From Qipengyuania marincola (GTDB taxonomy: Bacteria; Pseudomonadota; Alphaproteobacteria; Sphingomonadales; Sphingomonadaceae): a stretch of DNA of 64,000 nt. Below, piece after piece: positions 53,132 to 61,609 of this stretch. The stretch covers positions 847,014-911,013 of the forward strand of contig NZ_JARULC010000002.1 of NCBI RefSeq assembly GCF_029688625.1. Direction: 5' to 3'. A program made the translations under genes and the position numbers. Under the pieces are notes generated by a model. The model saw only the letters and a list, made by a program, of their open reading frames with translations. It was not told where the DNA came from and did not search any database. Positions within the stretch are counted from its first letter, which is position 1, and each line of letters opens with the position of its first letter.

Positions 53132-53809
53132 ATGAAGATCTTGTATGTCGAGGACGACCTGCGCGCAGCAGAAGAGGTCAAGCAGCTCGCCTGGCAGGAA
53201 GGCGACACGATCGTGGTCGAAACCAATGGCAGCGACGGGCTGAAACGCGCGGGGCTGGAACCGTTCGACGTCATCATCATGGACCGGATGCTGGGCGATG
53301 CCGATGGCCTGTCGCTGGTCGGGCGGTTGCGCGAAAGCGGGGTCAGTACGCCGGTGCTGATGCTGAGCGCGCTCGGCCGCACGAGCGACCGCGCCGAAGG
53401 GCTGGAAGCGGGAGCAGACGATTATCTCGCCAAGCCGTTCGAGGCGATGGAATTGCTTGCCCGCATCCGTGCGCTGCATCGCCGTGCGGCAGGGCGGGAA
53501 CACAGCGCGGTCATCCTGTTCGGTGCGTTCGAATGTCACGTGAAGGCGCGCACCGCATTCCGCGACAATCGCCACATCGCGCTGAGCCCGCGCGAGTTCG
53601 AGCTGTTCCGCTATTTCATGGAAAATGCGGGCGAGGTGGTGACCCGCGAAATGCTGCTGCGCGACGTGTGGAATATGTCGTTCGATCCGCAGACCAACGT
53701 CGTCGACGTCAATGTCGGTCGCCTGCGCCGCAAGCTGGAAGAAGGCTTCGACAGCCCGGCGCTCGAAACCGTCTGGGGCGCGGGATACCGCCTTTTGCAG
53801 GGGCGCTGA
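53132..53809 (+). CDS. OmpR-family response regulator
   Basis: 225 residues from ATG 53132 (MKILYVEDDLRAAEEVKQLA). Receiver with Asp51 ('VIIMDRMLGDADG'), 'LMLSALGRTSDRAEGLEAGA' and 'DDYLAKPF'. The C-terminal winged helix has 'LSPREFELFRYFMENAGEVV' and 'VDVNVGRLRRKLEEGF'. It resembles the QseB/PmrA group. Divergent from the Sel1 cluster and followed directly by its kinase. It probably binds the 16-bp motifs at 52880 and 60139. Confidence 0.93.
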   Translation: MKILYVEDDLRAAEEVKQLAWQEGDTIVVETNGSDGLKRAGLEPFDVIIMDRMLGDADGLSLVGRLRESGVSTPVLMLSALGRTSDRAEGLEAGADDYLAKPFEAMELLARIRALHRRAAGREHSAVILFGAFECHVKARTAFRDNRHIALSPREFELFRYFMENAGEVVTREMLLRDVWNMSFDPQTNVVDVNVGRLRRKLEEGFDSPALETVWGAGYRLLQGR

Positions 53810-53863
53810 ACCATCCTTTCGCCGCGCTCCATATTCACCCGGATCGTACTGCTATCGGCGCTG

Positions 53864-55147
53864 TTGTCGTCGGTCCTGCTGCTGGGCCTGTGGTGGATCA
53901 CCGACCAGACGATCTGCGAAACCTTCGCCGCCTCCGCGCGCGAAAGCGTCGATGTCGATCTGGCCGGTCTGGCGGATATCCATGCAAGTGGTGGACGCGA
54001 GGAGCTGGAACGCCGCATCGCCGATCGCCTCGCCATGATCCCGACCGATGGCGGCAGGCCGCACTACCTGCTGGCCGATGAGGCGGGGCGCAAGCTGGCG
54101 GGAGACCTCGCGCGCTGGCCGGACCTCGACCCGGCGATCTCCGAAAGCGGGACGATCGCGATCGGATCGAACTCGACCGCCTTTGGGCGAGCGACCTTGC
54201 TCGACGAAGACCTGCGTCTGCTCGTGGCGCACGAGCCGCCCGACCGTTCGGAGATCCTGCGTCGGGTCGGCTGGGTGTTCCTGCTGGGCGGAGTGGTCTT
54301 CGTCGCCTGCACTGCCGTGTTCGCTCAATCGGCCAGCGCGCGCGTGCGGGCGCGGGTCGGCCGGGTGAACGAAGCGTTCCGGCAGGGCGACGAAGCGGCG
54401 CTCGACCGGCTGGCAGCACCCCGGCGGCCCGATGAGATCGACCGCATCGCCAGCCAGGCCGCCGAAGCGGTGCGGCATGCGCGGAACCTGATGCAGGCCT
54501 ATCGCGAGACGTCGGAGCAGATCGCGCATGAAATCCGCACCCCGCTCATGCATCTCGATTCGCGCATCGTGAAGGCCCTGGCAAAGCAGCCCGATGCGAC
54601 CGCGAGCGCTCATCTGGTCGAGGCGCGATCGGACATCCGGCGGCTGGTAGCCTCGCTCGAAGCGCTGCTCGATATTGCTTCGAGCAAGGCGCAGGTGGGC
54701 GATACGAGAGGCATGGTGACGGTCGACTTTAGCGCACTTGTCGAGCAGATTTGCGAACTATATCAGGATAGTGCCGAAGAGGCCGGGTATGCCTTGCGAT
54801 GGAATGTGACGCCTGGCGTCGCGATCGCCGGGGATGAAGCGCAATTGGGACGGATCGTGACCAACCTTCTCGACAACGCGTTCAAGTACAACCGGCCCGG
54901 CGGGGTTATCGAGGTCACCATCCAGCCCGGCCCGCGCCTCGTGGTGACGGACGAAGGACCAGGTGTTCCGCCCGATGAGCGCGAGAAGGTGTTCGAACGG
55001 TTCTATCGCAGGCGCGCGGCCAGTAGCGAGGTCCAGGGCAGTGGCATGGGCCTGGCCCTCGCGCGCGCCATTGCTGAGCGGCACGGGCTGTCCCTGGTGC
55101 TGGAAGACAGCGCCAGCGGCGCGCAATTCGTCCTGGCCCGCGCATGA
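53864..55147 (+). CDS. Membrane sensor histidine kinase (EnvZ/QseC type)
   Basis: About 427 residues counted from TTG 53864. Similarity to a first membrane helix begins earlier (RIVLLSALLSSVLLLGLWW, from about 53840), yet no ATG, GTG or TTG exists in frame between the regulator stop (53809) and 53864. The true start is therefore unsettled. A periplasmic domain (20-135) is followed by helix two ('VGWVFLLGGVVFVACTAVFA') and a HAMP-like stretch. The H-box is 'SEQIAHEIRTPLMHLD' (His222), the N-box 'LLDNAFKYNRPGG', then 'VVTDEGPGVPPDE' and 'GSGMGLALARA'. It should phosphorylate the regulator upstream. ATGA overlap with the next gene. Confidence 0.9.
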   Translation: MSSVLLLGLWWITDQTICETFAASARESVDVDLAGLADIHASGGREELERRIADRLAMIPTDGGRPHYLLADEAGRKLAGDLARWPDLDPAISESGTIAIGSNSTAFGRATLLDEDLRLLVAHEPPDRSEILRRVGWVFLLGGVVFVACTAVFAQSASARVRARVGRVNEAFRQGDEAALDRLAAPRRPDEIDRIASQAAEAVRHARNLMQAYRETSEQIAHEIRTPLMHLDSRIVKALAKQPDATASAHLVEARSDIRRLVASLEALLDIASSKAQVGDTRGMVTVDFSALVEQICELYQDSAEEAGYALRWNVTPGVAIAGDEAQLGRIVTNLLDNAFKYNRPGGVIEVTIQPGPRLVVTDEGPGVPPDEREKVFERFYRRRAASSEVQGSGMGLALARAIAERHGLSLVLEDSASGAQFVLARA

Positions 55148-55752
55148 GCGGAAGCAGTGCTCCTCGATCGGCGCTGCGAGCCGCTGCGCTGGGCGCGTTC
55201 GTCCTTGTTTCGGCGGGATGCAGCGGCACGCCCGCTGAGCGACCGGGACAGAGCGCTTCTGCGCCGGCTAGCCTCACCAGCACGGAGCGGCTGGCGGATG
55301 ATCTGGCTGAAGCCAGCCTTGCATACGACAATGGCGACCTCTCCGAGCTGACCGTTCGCCTGCGTGCGATCGAACTGGCCGGGGCGCAGCCATCGGATGA
55401 GCCGGGGCAAGCTGCGCTTGTCGCATGGAGGGGTGTCGTCCCGCCAGGCGACATCCCGTTGCGCGGGCGGGTGCTCGGCCCGGCCTATCTCACCGGCACG
55501 CTGGCTGCGGGGGCCGAAATCGATACCGAACAGCTGCTGATGGGCGGGCAATCCGTCAGCATCGCGGCAGGCACCGCTCCGCGTAAAGGCTTGCGCCTGC
55601 GCGTCTTGCGCGGGGACGGCAAGATGGTGTGCGAACAGACGCCCGCCCATGCGCGCGAATGCCGCTTCGTGCCGTCCTACACGCAAAGATACCGGATCGT
55701 GTTGCAGAATACGGGCACAGGGGAGGCGCGTTATCACATCGTTTTCGACTAG
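55144..55752 (+). CDS. Lipoprotein of the two-component/CHAT operon
   Basis: 202 residues, lipobox 'LVSAGC'. A helical part (35-85) precedes a beta-rich domain with 'PLRGRVLGPAYLTGTLAAGA' and ends 'QNTGTGEARYHIVFD', a pre-peptidase-C-like strand pattern by eye. The Cys pair in 'VCEQTPAHARECRF' could form a disulfide. Function unknown. It lies between the kinase and the CHAT protease, which makes a sensory or substrate-binding role likely. Confidence 0.72.
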   Translation: MSGSSAPRSALRAAALGAFVLVSAGCSGTPAERPGQSASAPASLTSTERLADDLAEASLAYDNGDLSELTVRLRAIELAGAQPSDEPGQAALVAWRGVVPPGDIPLRGRVLGPAYLTGTLAAGAEIDTEQLLMGGQSVSIAAGTAPRKGLRLRVLRGDGKMVCEQTPAHARECRFVPSYTQRYRIVLQNTGTGEARYHIVFD

Positions 55753-58690
55753 GCGGCTGTTGCTTGCCGGGGCCGGGGGATGGGTACTGGCGTTCGCGTC
55801 GCCGACGGCAGTTGCTGCGCAGGAAGCGGGCAGCCCCTATTCGACCGACCTTCCCCAATTCGCGCATCTGCGCGCGCTGGAAGACCGTGCGACCGACCTC
55901 CAGCAGAACGGGGCGCAGGACGCGGCGGGTCGGGCTGCGATCATCGCGGCGTGGCGCGATTTGCAGATTGCGGCGCAGCGCACGACCATGCCGGACGGGT
56001 CCGTCCATCCGCTCGCTCAGGTGGTGCGCATCAAGATCGCCTCGCAGCTCTACGCCGATGGCCAGATCGACGAGGCCCTCGCCGAAGTCGAGCCGGGTCT
56101 GGAGGCCACCCGACCCTATCTCGACGAATATCCCGCTGCGATGGCAGAAGGGGCTGCGCTGCTCGGCGTGTTGCTGACGCACAAGGGAGAGCCCGAGCGG
56201 GCACTGGCCCTTGTCGAGCCGCTCTATGCCGATTTTGCCGAACTGGCCGCACGGGAAGACAAGGAAGGGCTTGCGGTAGCGAAGTCGAACCTCGAATTTT
56301 CGCTGTCGCAGATCAATCTCCGCCTCGGCCAGACCGCCGAAGCGTTGCGATACCAGAAGGCGAGCCTCGACACCCGCGAGGCTGCATTCGGCCCGAACCA
56401 TCCGGACACGGTGGCGGGCTATTACGGCTATGCACAGACCCTCCGCCGGGCGGGGCAGATGGAGGAAGCGGAGCGGTTCGCCCGTATCGCTGTGGAGCGT
56501 GCCACCGGCCACGTCGATCCGTCGCACCCGTCCTATGCCCGCTCGCTGGAGATGCTCGGCATCGTGCTCGCAAATTCGGGCAGGCCGATCGAGGCGACCG
56601 ATTTCCTCACGAGCGCGCTCGAGCTCAAGCGCGAATACGAGGGCGCCGACACGCTCGTGTTCGGATATGGCATCCACAATCTCGGCACGATCCTGTTGCA
56701 GCGCGAGCGTTACGAGGAAGTGCAGCCGCTCTTCACCGAAGCCGAAGCGCTGATGTCGCGCTATCAGGGGCCAGCCAGCGCATTCCCGATCCTGGCTCTG
56801 GCGTATAACGGACAGGCGTCGCTGGCGCTGGGCGATCCCGCGCAGGCGGTGCGCCTGCTGGACGAAGGCCGTCAGCGGATGGGCGACGACACGCAGGATG
56901 TCGAGGCGCTCGGCCGTCTCCTGCCGGACCTCATCCGCGCCCACTTGCTGCTGGGCGACCCGGCGAGTGCGCTCGCCCGCGCGGAGCTGTTCGAAGAGCG
57001 CATTCTGGCGAGCGACACCACGGACACGTTCGAGGTTGCCTTCGCCACGCTGTTGCGCGCGCATTCGCAGGTGGTGGCTGGCGCGGGGCGGGAGGAGGAG
57101 CGGAAGCTGGCGGCGCGCAATCTGATCGAAGCCGTGCGGCATCCGGGCCGGTTCGACCGCGCATCTGGGCTTGAAGTGCGGCATCTCAGCGCGCTCGACC
57201 TGGTCATGGATATTGCCGCGGAAGACGACGATGCCGAGCTGATGCTGGCGGCGATGTCGCTGGTCAGCCGCTCCCACTTGTCTCGCGCTCAGGCGATCCG
57301 CACCGAGCGCCTTGCTGCCTCGGACCCGGGTCTGGCGGACCTGCTGCGGGCGCTGCGCGAAGCGGAAGATGCGGTCGACGAGGCCGATCGCGCGCTGCTG
57401 CTGGCGCTCGCCCGCGGTGAATCGGCCGATCTCCTGCGCGAAAGCCTGGCTGCCGCGCGAGCGCAGGCGGCGGCGTATCGCGACCAGCTCGCCGCGCGCT
57501 ATCCCGGATGGGACCGCGCGCTGGAGCAGACGCCCTCGATAGCGGCATTGCAGGCAAGCCTTGCCGATGGCGAAGCAATCCTGTCGTTCGCGCCGATCTA
57601 TTACGGCACCTATGCGCTGCTCGTCACGCCCGACACTGCCGTCGCGCTGGATCTGTCCGCGAGCCGCAAGTCGGTGATCGACCTCGCCAACAGTCTCGGG
57701 GCGAGCGTGCGTGTGGGCGGGTTCGACGGCCCCGCTTCGCGCGGCCTCGGTGCCAGCCTGTTTCCGGAGCCGATGATGGAACGGCTGGCGAAGACGCGGG
57801 CGCTCAAGCTTCACACTGGCGGCCCGCTCGCATCCCTTCCGTTCTCGCTGCTGCAAGGTTGGGGCGGCGGGGCCGACACCGCGTTTCTGCACGACAGGTT
57901 CGCGCTCAGCTATCTGTCGGACCTCAGCGTGGAAGGCGCATCGCCGACACTTCCGGGCGAACGGGACGCGCCGCTGTCGCTGGTGGCGTTCGCCGCACCC
58001 GCGCCGTTCGGTGCCGCCGGCGCGAGCGAGGACGCCGTGCCGCAGCGCAGCCCTTCCCGCATCAGCGACTATTTCGATCGCGCCGCCGCTAACGCCGATG
58101 CGCTCGCCAGCCTGCCCTCTCTCCCCGGCACCGCCAATGAAGTGCGCGCGATTGCTGCATCGATATCGTGGGACACGGCGACCCTGTTCCTTGCCGAGGA
58201 TGCCAGCGAAGCAAACTTCCGCAGCGCACAGGCGAGCGAAGCCGACGTGCTGGTGATCGCGACCCACGGGATCGTTGCGGGCGAGGTAGAAGGCATTGCC
58301 GAACCTGCGCTGGTGCTGTCGCCCGGCGCACCGGGCGGTGACGACGGTCTTCTGACGGCTGGGGAAATCGCGCGACTGAGGCTGGTGGCGGACTGGACCA
58401 TTCTGTCTTCCTGCGACAGCGCAGCGGGGATGAGCGGCGGCCTGCCCGCGTTTTCCGGCCTCGCGCAGGCGTTTCGCCAGGCGGGCGGGAAGGATCTGCT
58501 GGTCACGCACTGGAAAGTGCGCGACGACATCGCTGCCTATGTCAGCACGCAGGCGGTGCTCAATTATCGCAGCGGCATGACCAAGGCCGAAGCCCTCCGC
58601 GCGGCGATAGACAGTCTGCGCAAGGAAAGCGGGATCACCGGCGCGGATGAGCCGTTCGCGTGGGCGCCGTTCGTGCTGATCGAAGGCTGA
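55649..58690 (+). CDS. Exported TPR-CHAT domain protein (caspase-like protease)
   Basis: Up to 1013 residues. ATG 55649 lies inside the preceding gene; TTG 55760 is an alternative. The RR-containing signal 'FSTRRLLLAGAGGWVLAFAS' ending AVAA|QE shows export. Residues 60-560 are tetratricopeptide repeats ('PDTVAGYYGYAQTLRRAGQM', 'GYGIHNLGTILLQRERYEEV'). The C-terminal CHAT domain has the caspase-type dyad His873 ('VLVIATHGIVAG') and Cys922 ('ILSSCDSAAG'). It also has 'GPLASLPFSLL' and 'WAPFVLIEG' at the end, both typical of CHAT. Most studied CHAT proteases are cytoplasmic; an exported one under its own two-component system is notable. The substrate is unknown, and the Sel1 proteins are candidates. 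Confidence 0.92.
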   Translation: MRANAASCRPTRKDTGSCCRIRAQGRRVITSFSTRRLLLAGAGGWVLAFASPTAVAAQEAGSPYSTDLPQFAHLRALEDRATDLQQNGAQDAAGRAAIIAAWRDLQIAAQRTTMPDGSVHPLAQVVRIKIASQLYADGQIDEALAEVEPGLEATRPYLDEYPAAMAEGAALLGVLLTHKGEPERALALVEPLYADFAELAAREDKEGLAVAKSNLEFSLSQINLRLGQTAEALRYQKASLDTREAAFGPNHPDTVAGYYGYAQTLRRAGQMEEAERFARIAVERATGHVDPSHPSYARSLEMLGIVLANSGRPIEATDFLTSALELKREYEGADTLVFGYGIHNLGTILLQRERYEEVQPLFTEAEALMSRYQGPASAFPILALAYNGQASLALGDPAQAVRLLDEGRQRMGDDTQDVEALGRLLPDLIRAHLLLGDPASALARAELFEERILASDTTDTFEVAFATLLRAHSQVVAGAGREEERKLAARNLIEAVRHPGRFDRASGLEVRHLSALDLVMDIAAEDDDAELMLAAMSLVSRSHLSRAQAIRTERLAASDPGLADLLRALREAEDAVDEADRALLLALARGESADLLRESLAAARAQAAAYRDQLAARYPGWDRALEQTPSIAALQASLADGEAILSFAPIYYGTYALLVTPDTAVALDLSASRKSVIDLANSLGASVRVGGFDGPASRGLGASLFPEPMMERLAKTRALKLHTGGPLASLPFSLLQGWGGGADTAFLHDRFALSYLSDLSVEGASPTLPGERDAPLSLVAFAAPAPFGAAGASEDAVPQRSPSRISDYFDRAAANADALASLPSLPGTANEVRAIAASISWDTATLFLAEDASEANFRSAQASEADVLVIATHGIVAGEVEGIAEPALVLSPGAPGGDDGLLTAGEIARLRLVADWTILSSCDSAAGMSGGLPAFSGLAQAFRQAGGKDLLVTHWKVRDDIAAYVSTQAVLNYRSGMTKAEALRAAIDSLRKESGITGADEPFAWAPFVLIEG

Positions 58691-58694
58691 TCGC

Positions 58695-60080
58695 CTATTC
58701 GAACCTGTCGCGATTGGCGCGGCGCAGGAATTCGGCCATTTCCGGCGTCAGCTTGCGCATCTCTTCCGCCTTTTTCTCGTAGGCATAGGCATTGGGTACC
58801 TCGACCCGGCCGCTGTCGGTCCCCTGACCGGCGCGGTACATGGCGGCGGCCTGCACGGCCCCGTCCAGCTCCCCGTGCTCCGCGGCGCGCTTGAACATTT
58901 CGAGCGCGAGCTTGTCGTCGCGCGCCACGCCGCGTCCTTCGCGCAGGGCATACCCCGCGGTCAGCTCTGCCGGGCCGTATCCCTCCATCGCCGCCTTGGC
59001 GATGAATTCGAAGCCGCGCGCATGGTTGGCCGGGATGTTCTTGCCGGCAAGCAGTTCGAACCCGACATCGTTCGCAGCGATCACGCTGCCATTGTCTGCG
59101 GCCCGCTTCATGTAGAACACGAATTTGTCCGCATCCTTGGCCAGCCCGGTGTGCCCGTCGAGGTAGAGCGCTCCGAGCTTGCGGCTCGCGAGGATATCCC
59201 CGCGCATCGACAGCTCGACTAGGATTTCGAGTGCCTTCTCGGTGCTCTGGGGCAGCAGCCATTGTGCGCCAAGGTTGGTGAGCAGCGCCTGATAGCTTTC
59301 ATCGTCGGAAGTGGCTGCGCTCGACTTCTTTGTGACGCGGGTGCCATAGGGTAGCTGCACACCCGTGAGGTAGGCAGCGGCCAGCGTATGCGCGGCCTTG
59401 TCTCCCGGCCTCAGGCGACCGGCGGTGGTCAGTTCGATTGCCTTGGCCAGCGCCTGCGCTTTCTCCTCGCGATAGGCGGCGGCGCGCTCCTCACCCTTGC
59501 CGTCGGCGATCTTCCAGCGATCGGTGCGCTTGAAGTCGACTTCGTATTCGCCCCGGTCGACGCAGAAGCTGCAATGCGCTGGATCGAGCACGATCCGCAG
59601 ATAACCGGCCAGCGCGTCGCGATTGCCGAGTTCGGCACCCTGCTCGAAATAGGACAGCGCATCGCTGCGGTCGCGCTCGCGCCTCATCTTGGTGTAGTAG
59701 TCGGGCGATTCCGCGATCTCGCCCACGCGCAGGAAGGCCGTGCCGTCGCCCTGCTCCATCGCCATCGCATAGTATTTGAGCATGTTGCTCACGATCGCAT
59801 CGCTCGACCAGATTTCTCCGAGGATATCGTCCCGGATGCGGTCGGCGAAGGCGATCTGCGCAGAGGCTTTGCCTCCGTCCGCTTCAGCCTTGAGCGCCTT
59901 CACCTCCGGATCGGCATACCACGCCTTCACCCGTTTCTCCGACGCCGCCAGCGCTTCGGCGGATTGCTGTTCCAGCATCGCGTAGGTCGGTGGGCCATTG
60001 TCCTGCTGTGCAGCGGCATTGGTGGCCGAGAGCAGCGCGGGCAGTAGCGCCACAGAGACGCACGTTAGGGTTCTGGGCAT
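58695..60080 (-). CDS. Exported Sel1-repeat protein
   Basis: 461 residues from ATG 60080 (MPRTLTCVSVALLPALLSAT), signal peptide ending AAAQ. The N-terminal half is helical and includes 'DPAHCSFCVDRGEYEVD', a Cys pair. The C-terminal half has classical Sel1 repeats without paired Cys ('SRKLGALYLDGHTGLAKDAD', 'AANDVGFELLAGKNIPANHA', 'ELTAGYALREGRGVARDDKL'). Convergent with the CHAT gene (4-bp gap) and preceded by the same 16-bp motif as the Sel1 cluster, so it is probably co-regulated. Confidence 0.85.
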   Translation of the reverse strand: MPRTLTCVSVALLPALLSATNAAAQQDNGPPTYAMLEQQSAEALAASEKRVKAWYADPEVKALKAEADGGKASAQIAFADRIRDDILGEIWSSDAIVSNMLKYYAMAMEQGDGTAFLRVGEIAESPDYYTKMRRERDRSDALSYFEQGAELGNRDALAGYLRIVLDPAHCSFCVDRGEYEVDFKRTDRWKIADGKGEERAAAYREEKAQALAKAIELTTAGRLRPGDKAAHTLAAAYLTGVQLPYGTRVTKKSSAATSDDESYQALLTNLGAQWLLPQSTEKALEILVELSMRGDILASRKLGALYLDGHTGLAKDADKFVFYMKRAADNGSVIAANDVGFELLAGKNIPANHARGFEFIAKAAMEGYGPAELTAGYALREGRGVARDDKLALEMFKRAAEHGELDGAVQAAAMYRAGQGTDSGRVEVPNAYAYEKKAEEMRKLTPEMAEFLRRANRDRFE

Positions 60081-60138
60081 GACGGTTCTTCCTTCGGAGT
60101 AATTATGTCCACCAGGATTATTGTGCGCAGAACTTCCG

Positions 60139-60154
60139 CAGGAAAGTGACAAAT
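60139..60154 (-). promoter_or_regulatory. Shared upstream motif, copy 2
   Basis: CAGGAAAGTGACAAAT, 59 bp upstream of the Sel1 gene start at 60080, in the same orientation and similar distance as the copy at 52880. Two occurrences at matching places in one island point to a shared regulator. Confidence 0.55.
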
Positions 60155-60195
60155 TCCGTTAAAACCTCTTTGGCCCGGCATAACGCTTCGGACTA

Positions 60196-60699
60196 GTTCA
60201 GCCGCTGGTAAAGGATGCGGGGTTCATCGTGTTGTCGTGCAACCTGTTCGACGCGGCGATCATGAAGACCTGCGTCATCGGACCCGAGTTCCGCGACCGT
60301 TACCTGTCGAACCCGGACGATTCCGAAGCGTTCGAAGGGCCGGTCGTGGTGTTCGACGGGCTGAAAGACTACCACGCGCGGATCGACGATCCCGCACTCG
60401 GCATAACCGACCGGCACACGCTGATCATGCGCGGCGCGGGTCCGGTCGGCTATCCCGGTGCGGCGGAAGTCGTGAACATGCGCGCGCTGCCGTGCATCGG
60501 CGACGGGCGGCAATCGGGTACCTCTGCGAGCCCCTCGATCCTCAACGCCTCGCCCGAGGCGGCGGCGGACGGCGGACTGGCGCTGGTCGAAACCGGTGAC
60601 CGGCTGCGGATCGACCTCAACCAGGGCACGGTCAACCTGCTCATTCCCGAGGCAGACACTGATGTACCTTGTCGTTCCAAGCCACTTGTACAATTCTGA
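60196..60699 (+). pseudogene. IlvD/Edd-family dehydratase fragment
   Basis: The frame encodes '[20 protein letters not shown]', '[20 protein letters not shown]', '[20 protein letters not shown]' and '[20 protein letters not shown]', the C-terminal part of a sugar-acid/dihydroxy-acid dehydratase. About 400 N-terminal residues are missing. A stretch of roughly a dozen residues is deleted between 'EVVNM' and 'RALPCIGDG'. The last part after 'VNLLIPEAD' is replaced by foreign sequence. It is a relic, cut at its 3' end where the attachment-like repeat begins. Confidence 0.85.
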
Positions 60700-60837
60700 G
60701 TCCTGAGAAAGCTATCGAACCAATAGCTTAAAAGGCAAATCGGGCCTTTGTGCGGGCTTCGTGATTTTCCGAACTGTATAAACATCGGAAAATGAAAGGA
60801 AAAAGAAGCTGAATGTGATGCCTCCTCTGGCCAGGAG
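60697..60837 (+). repeat. Attachment-like repeat, copy 2 (related to 44154-44293)
   Basis: Begins TCTGAGTCCTGAG, includes CGAACCAATAGCTTAAAAGG, the core CGGGCCTTTGTGCGGGCTT (60741), ACATCGGAAAATG and GATGCCTCCTCTGGCC. It parallels the copy at 44154 in order and spacing. It starts exactly where the dehydratase fragment ends, which supports an integration boundary. Confidence 0.55.
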
Positions 60838-60894
60838 GGAAGGGCGAGTGTCTTGGTCATCGAGGAACTCCGTTTCGAACAATGGCAGTGAGGC

Positions 60895-60909
60895 GTTCTC
60901 TGTATGTTC
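60895..60909 (+). promoter_or_regulatory. LexA-type SOS box 1 (GTTC-N7-GTTC)
   Basis: GTTCTCTGTATGTTC fits the alphaproteobacterial LexA consensus exactly. No recognised gene follows. A 77-codon frame starts 30 bp downstream (ATG 60940) but looks non-coding. Confidence 0.55.
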
Positions 60910-61134
60910 TTTCCTCGACTCCCAAGCAGGGTGTAGGAAATGGGAAAGCAACCTGGCTCTCTGGGCATCCAAGAAAAGTCGAAGGATTGGACGCGGATTG
61001 CCGTCAATCGAGCCAATGCGAGGCCCTTGTCGCGCTTGGTGGCCGTCCGTCGCGTCAAAGAAGCCGGATCCTGCGACGTCAAGGCTGGATTGAGCGCGAA
61101 TCACGAGAGAGAACAATCGAACGCTTCCCTAGAT

Positions 61135-61149
61135 GTTCCCTTAATGTTC
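61135..61149. promoter_or_regulatory. LexA-type SOS box 2 (GTTC-N7-GTTC)
   Basis: GTTCCCTTAATGTTC, a second perfect match 226 bp after the first, just beyond the end of the MreB relic. On the other strand it reads GAAC-N7-GAAC. Confidence 0.55.
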
Positions 61150-61160
61150 TTTTTGTTTTC

Positions 61161-61340
61161 CTACACGTCTTGACCTACTGCAATCAGTTTCATCTGACCG
61201 CCAGCCCGATCGTAGTAGCACAAGGACGGTTCGTCGAAGACCACTCCTTCGCCTCGCACAATGATACGCATGTTGGCGGTGCCGAGATCGATAGCGAGGT
61301 CTGGTCCGCGCTTGGATCTAAAGGAAGGAAAGTTTATCAT
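61161..61340 (-). pseudogene. MreB N-terminal remnant
   Basis: 59 codons from ATG 61340 to TAG 61161. 'RGPDLAIDLGTANMRIIVRG' followed by 'GVVFDEPSLCYY' and 'MKLIAVGQDV' is the phosphate-1 region of the actin-like cell-shape protein MreB (DLGTANT...). The remaining 280 or so residues are missing. It is a relic, or an orphan short frame. Confidence 0.7.
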
Positions 61341-61609
61341 TCCCTCACGATAAACGTTCCGGACTCGAAAGTCTCGGAATAGTCGATGACACGATTTGTG
61401 TCCTGCTATTTGACTAAACCGAAGTTCGCGCCCACATATGGCCTATGGTCTTTTCGCAGCACATCGGCCGACATATCGCGCACGCAGGTCAGCTGCCCGC
61501 ACGGGCGCACGCCTCGTCTCGACGGTCGTGATCCGGTCCGGGACGAGGCTCCCGGACGATCTACAGCCCTGCCGCGATCCTCTTGCGGCTTTCAAGCGAG
61601 TTACGAAAA
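61341..61609. other. Non-coding stretch before rnk
   Basis: No supported gene or clear signal. A 75-codon plus-strand frame (61386) has no family features and Arg/Ser-rich composition, as expected for a shadow. Any rnk promoter must lie here. Confidence 0.4.

Noticed and set aside
55556..58510. 984-codon minus-strand frame
   Set aside because: Antisense to the TPR-CHAT gene, whose catalytic residues and repeats are on the plus strand.
60940..61173. 77-codon frame 30 bp after the first LexA-type box
   Set aside because: Well placed and with a possible ribosome site, but no recognisable motif, and it contains the second box; kept only as a question.
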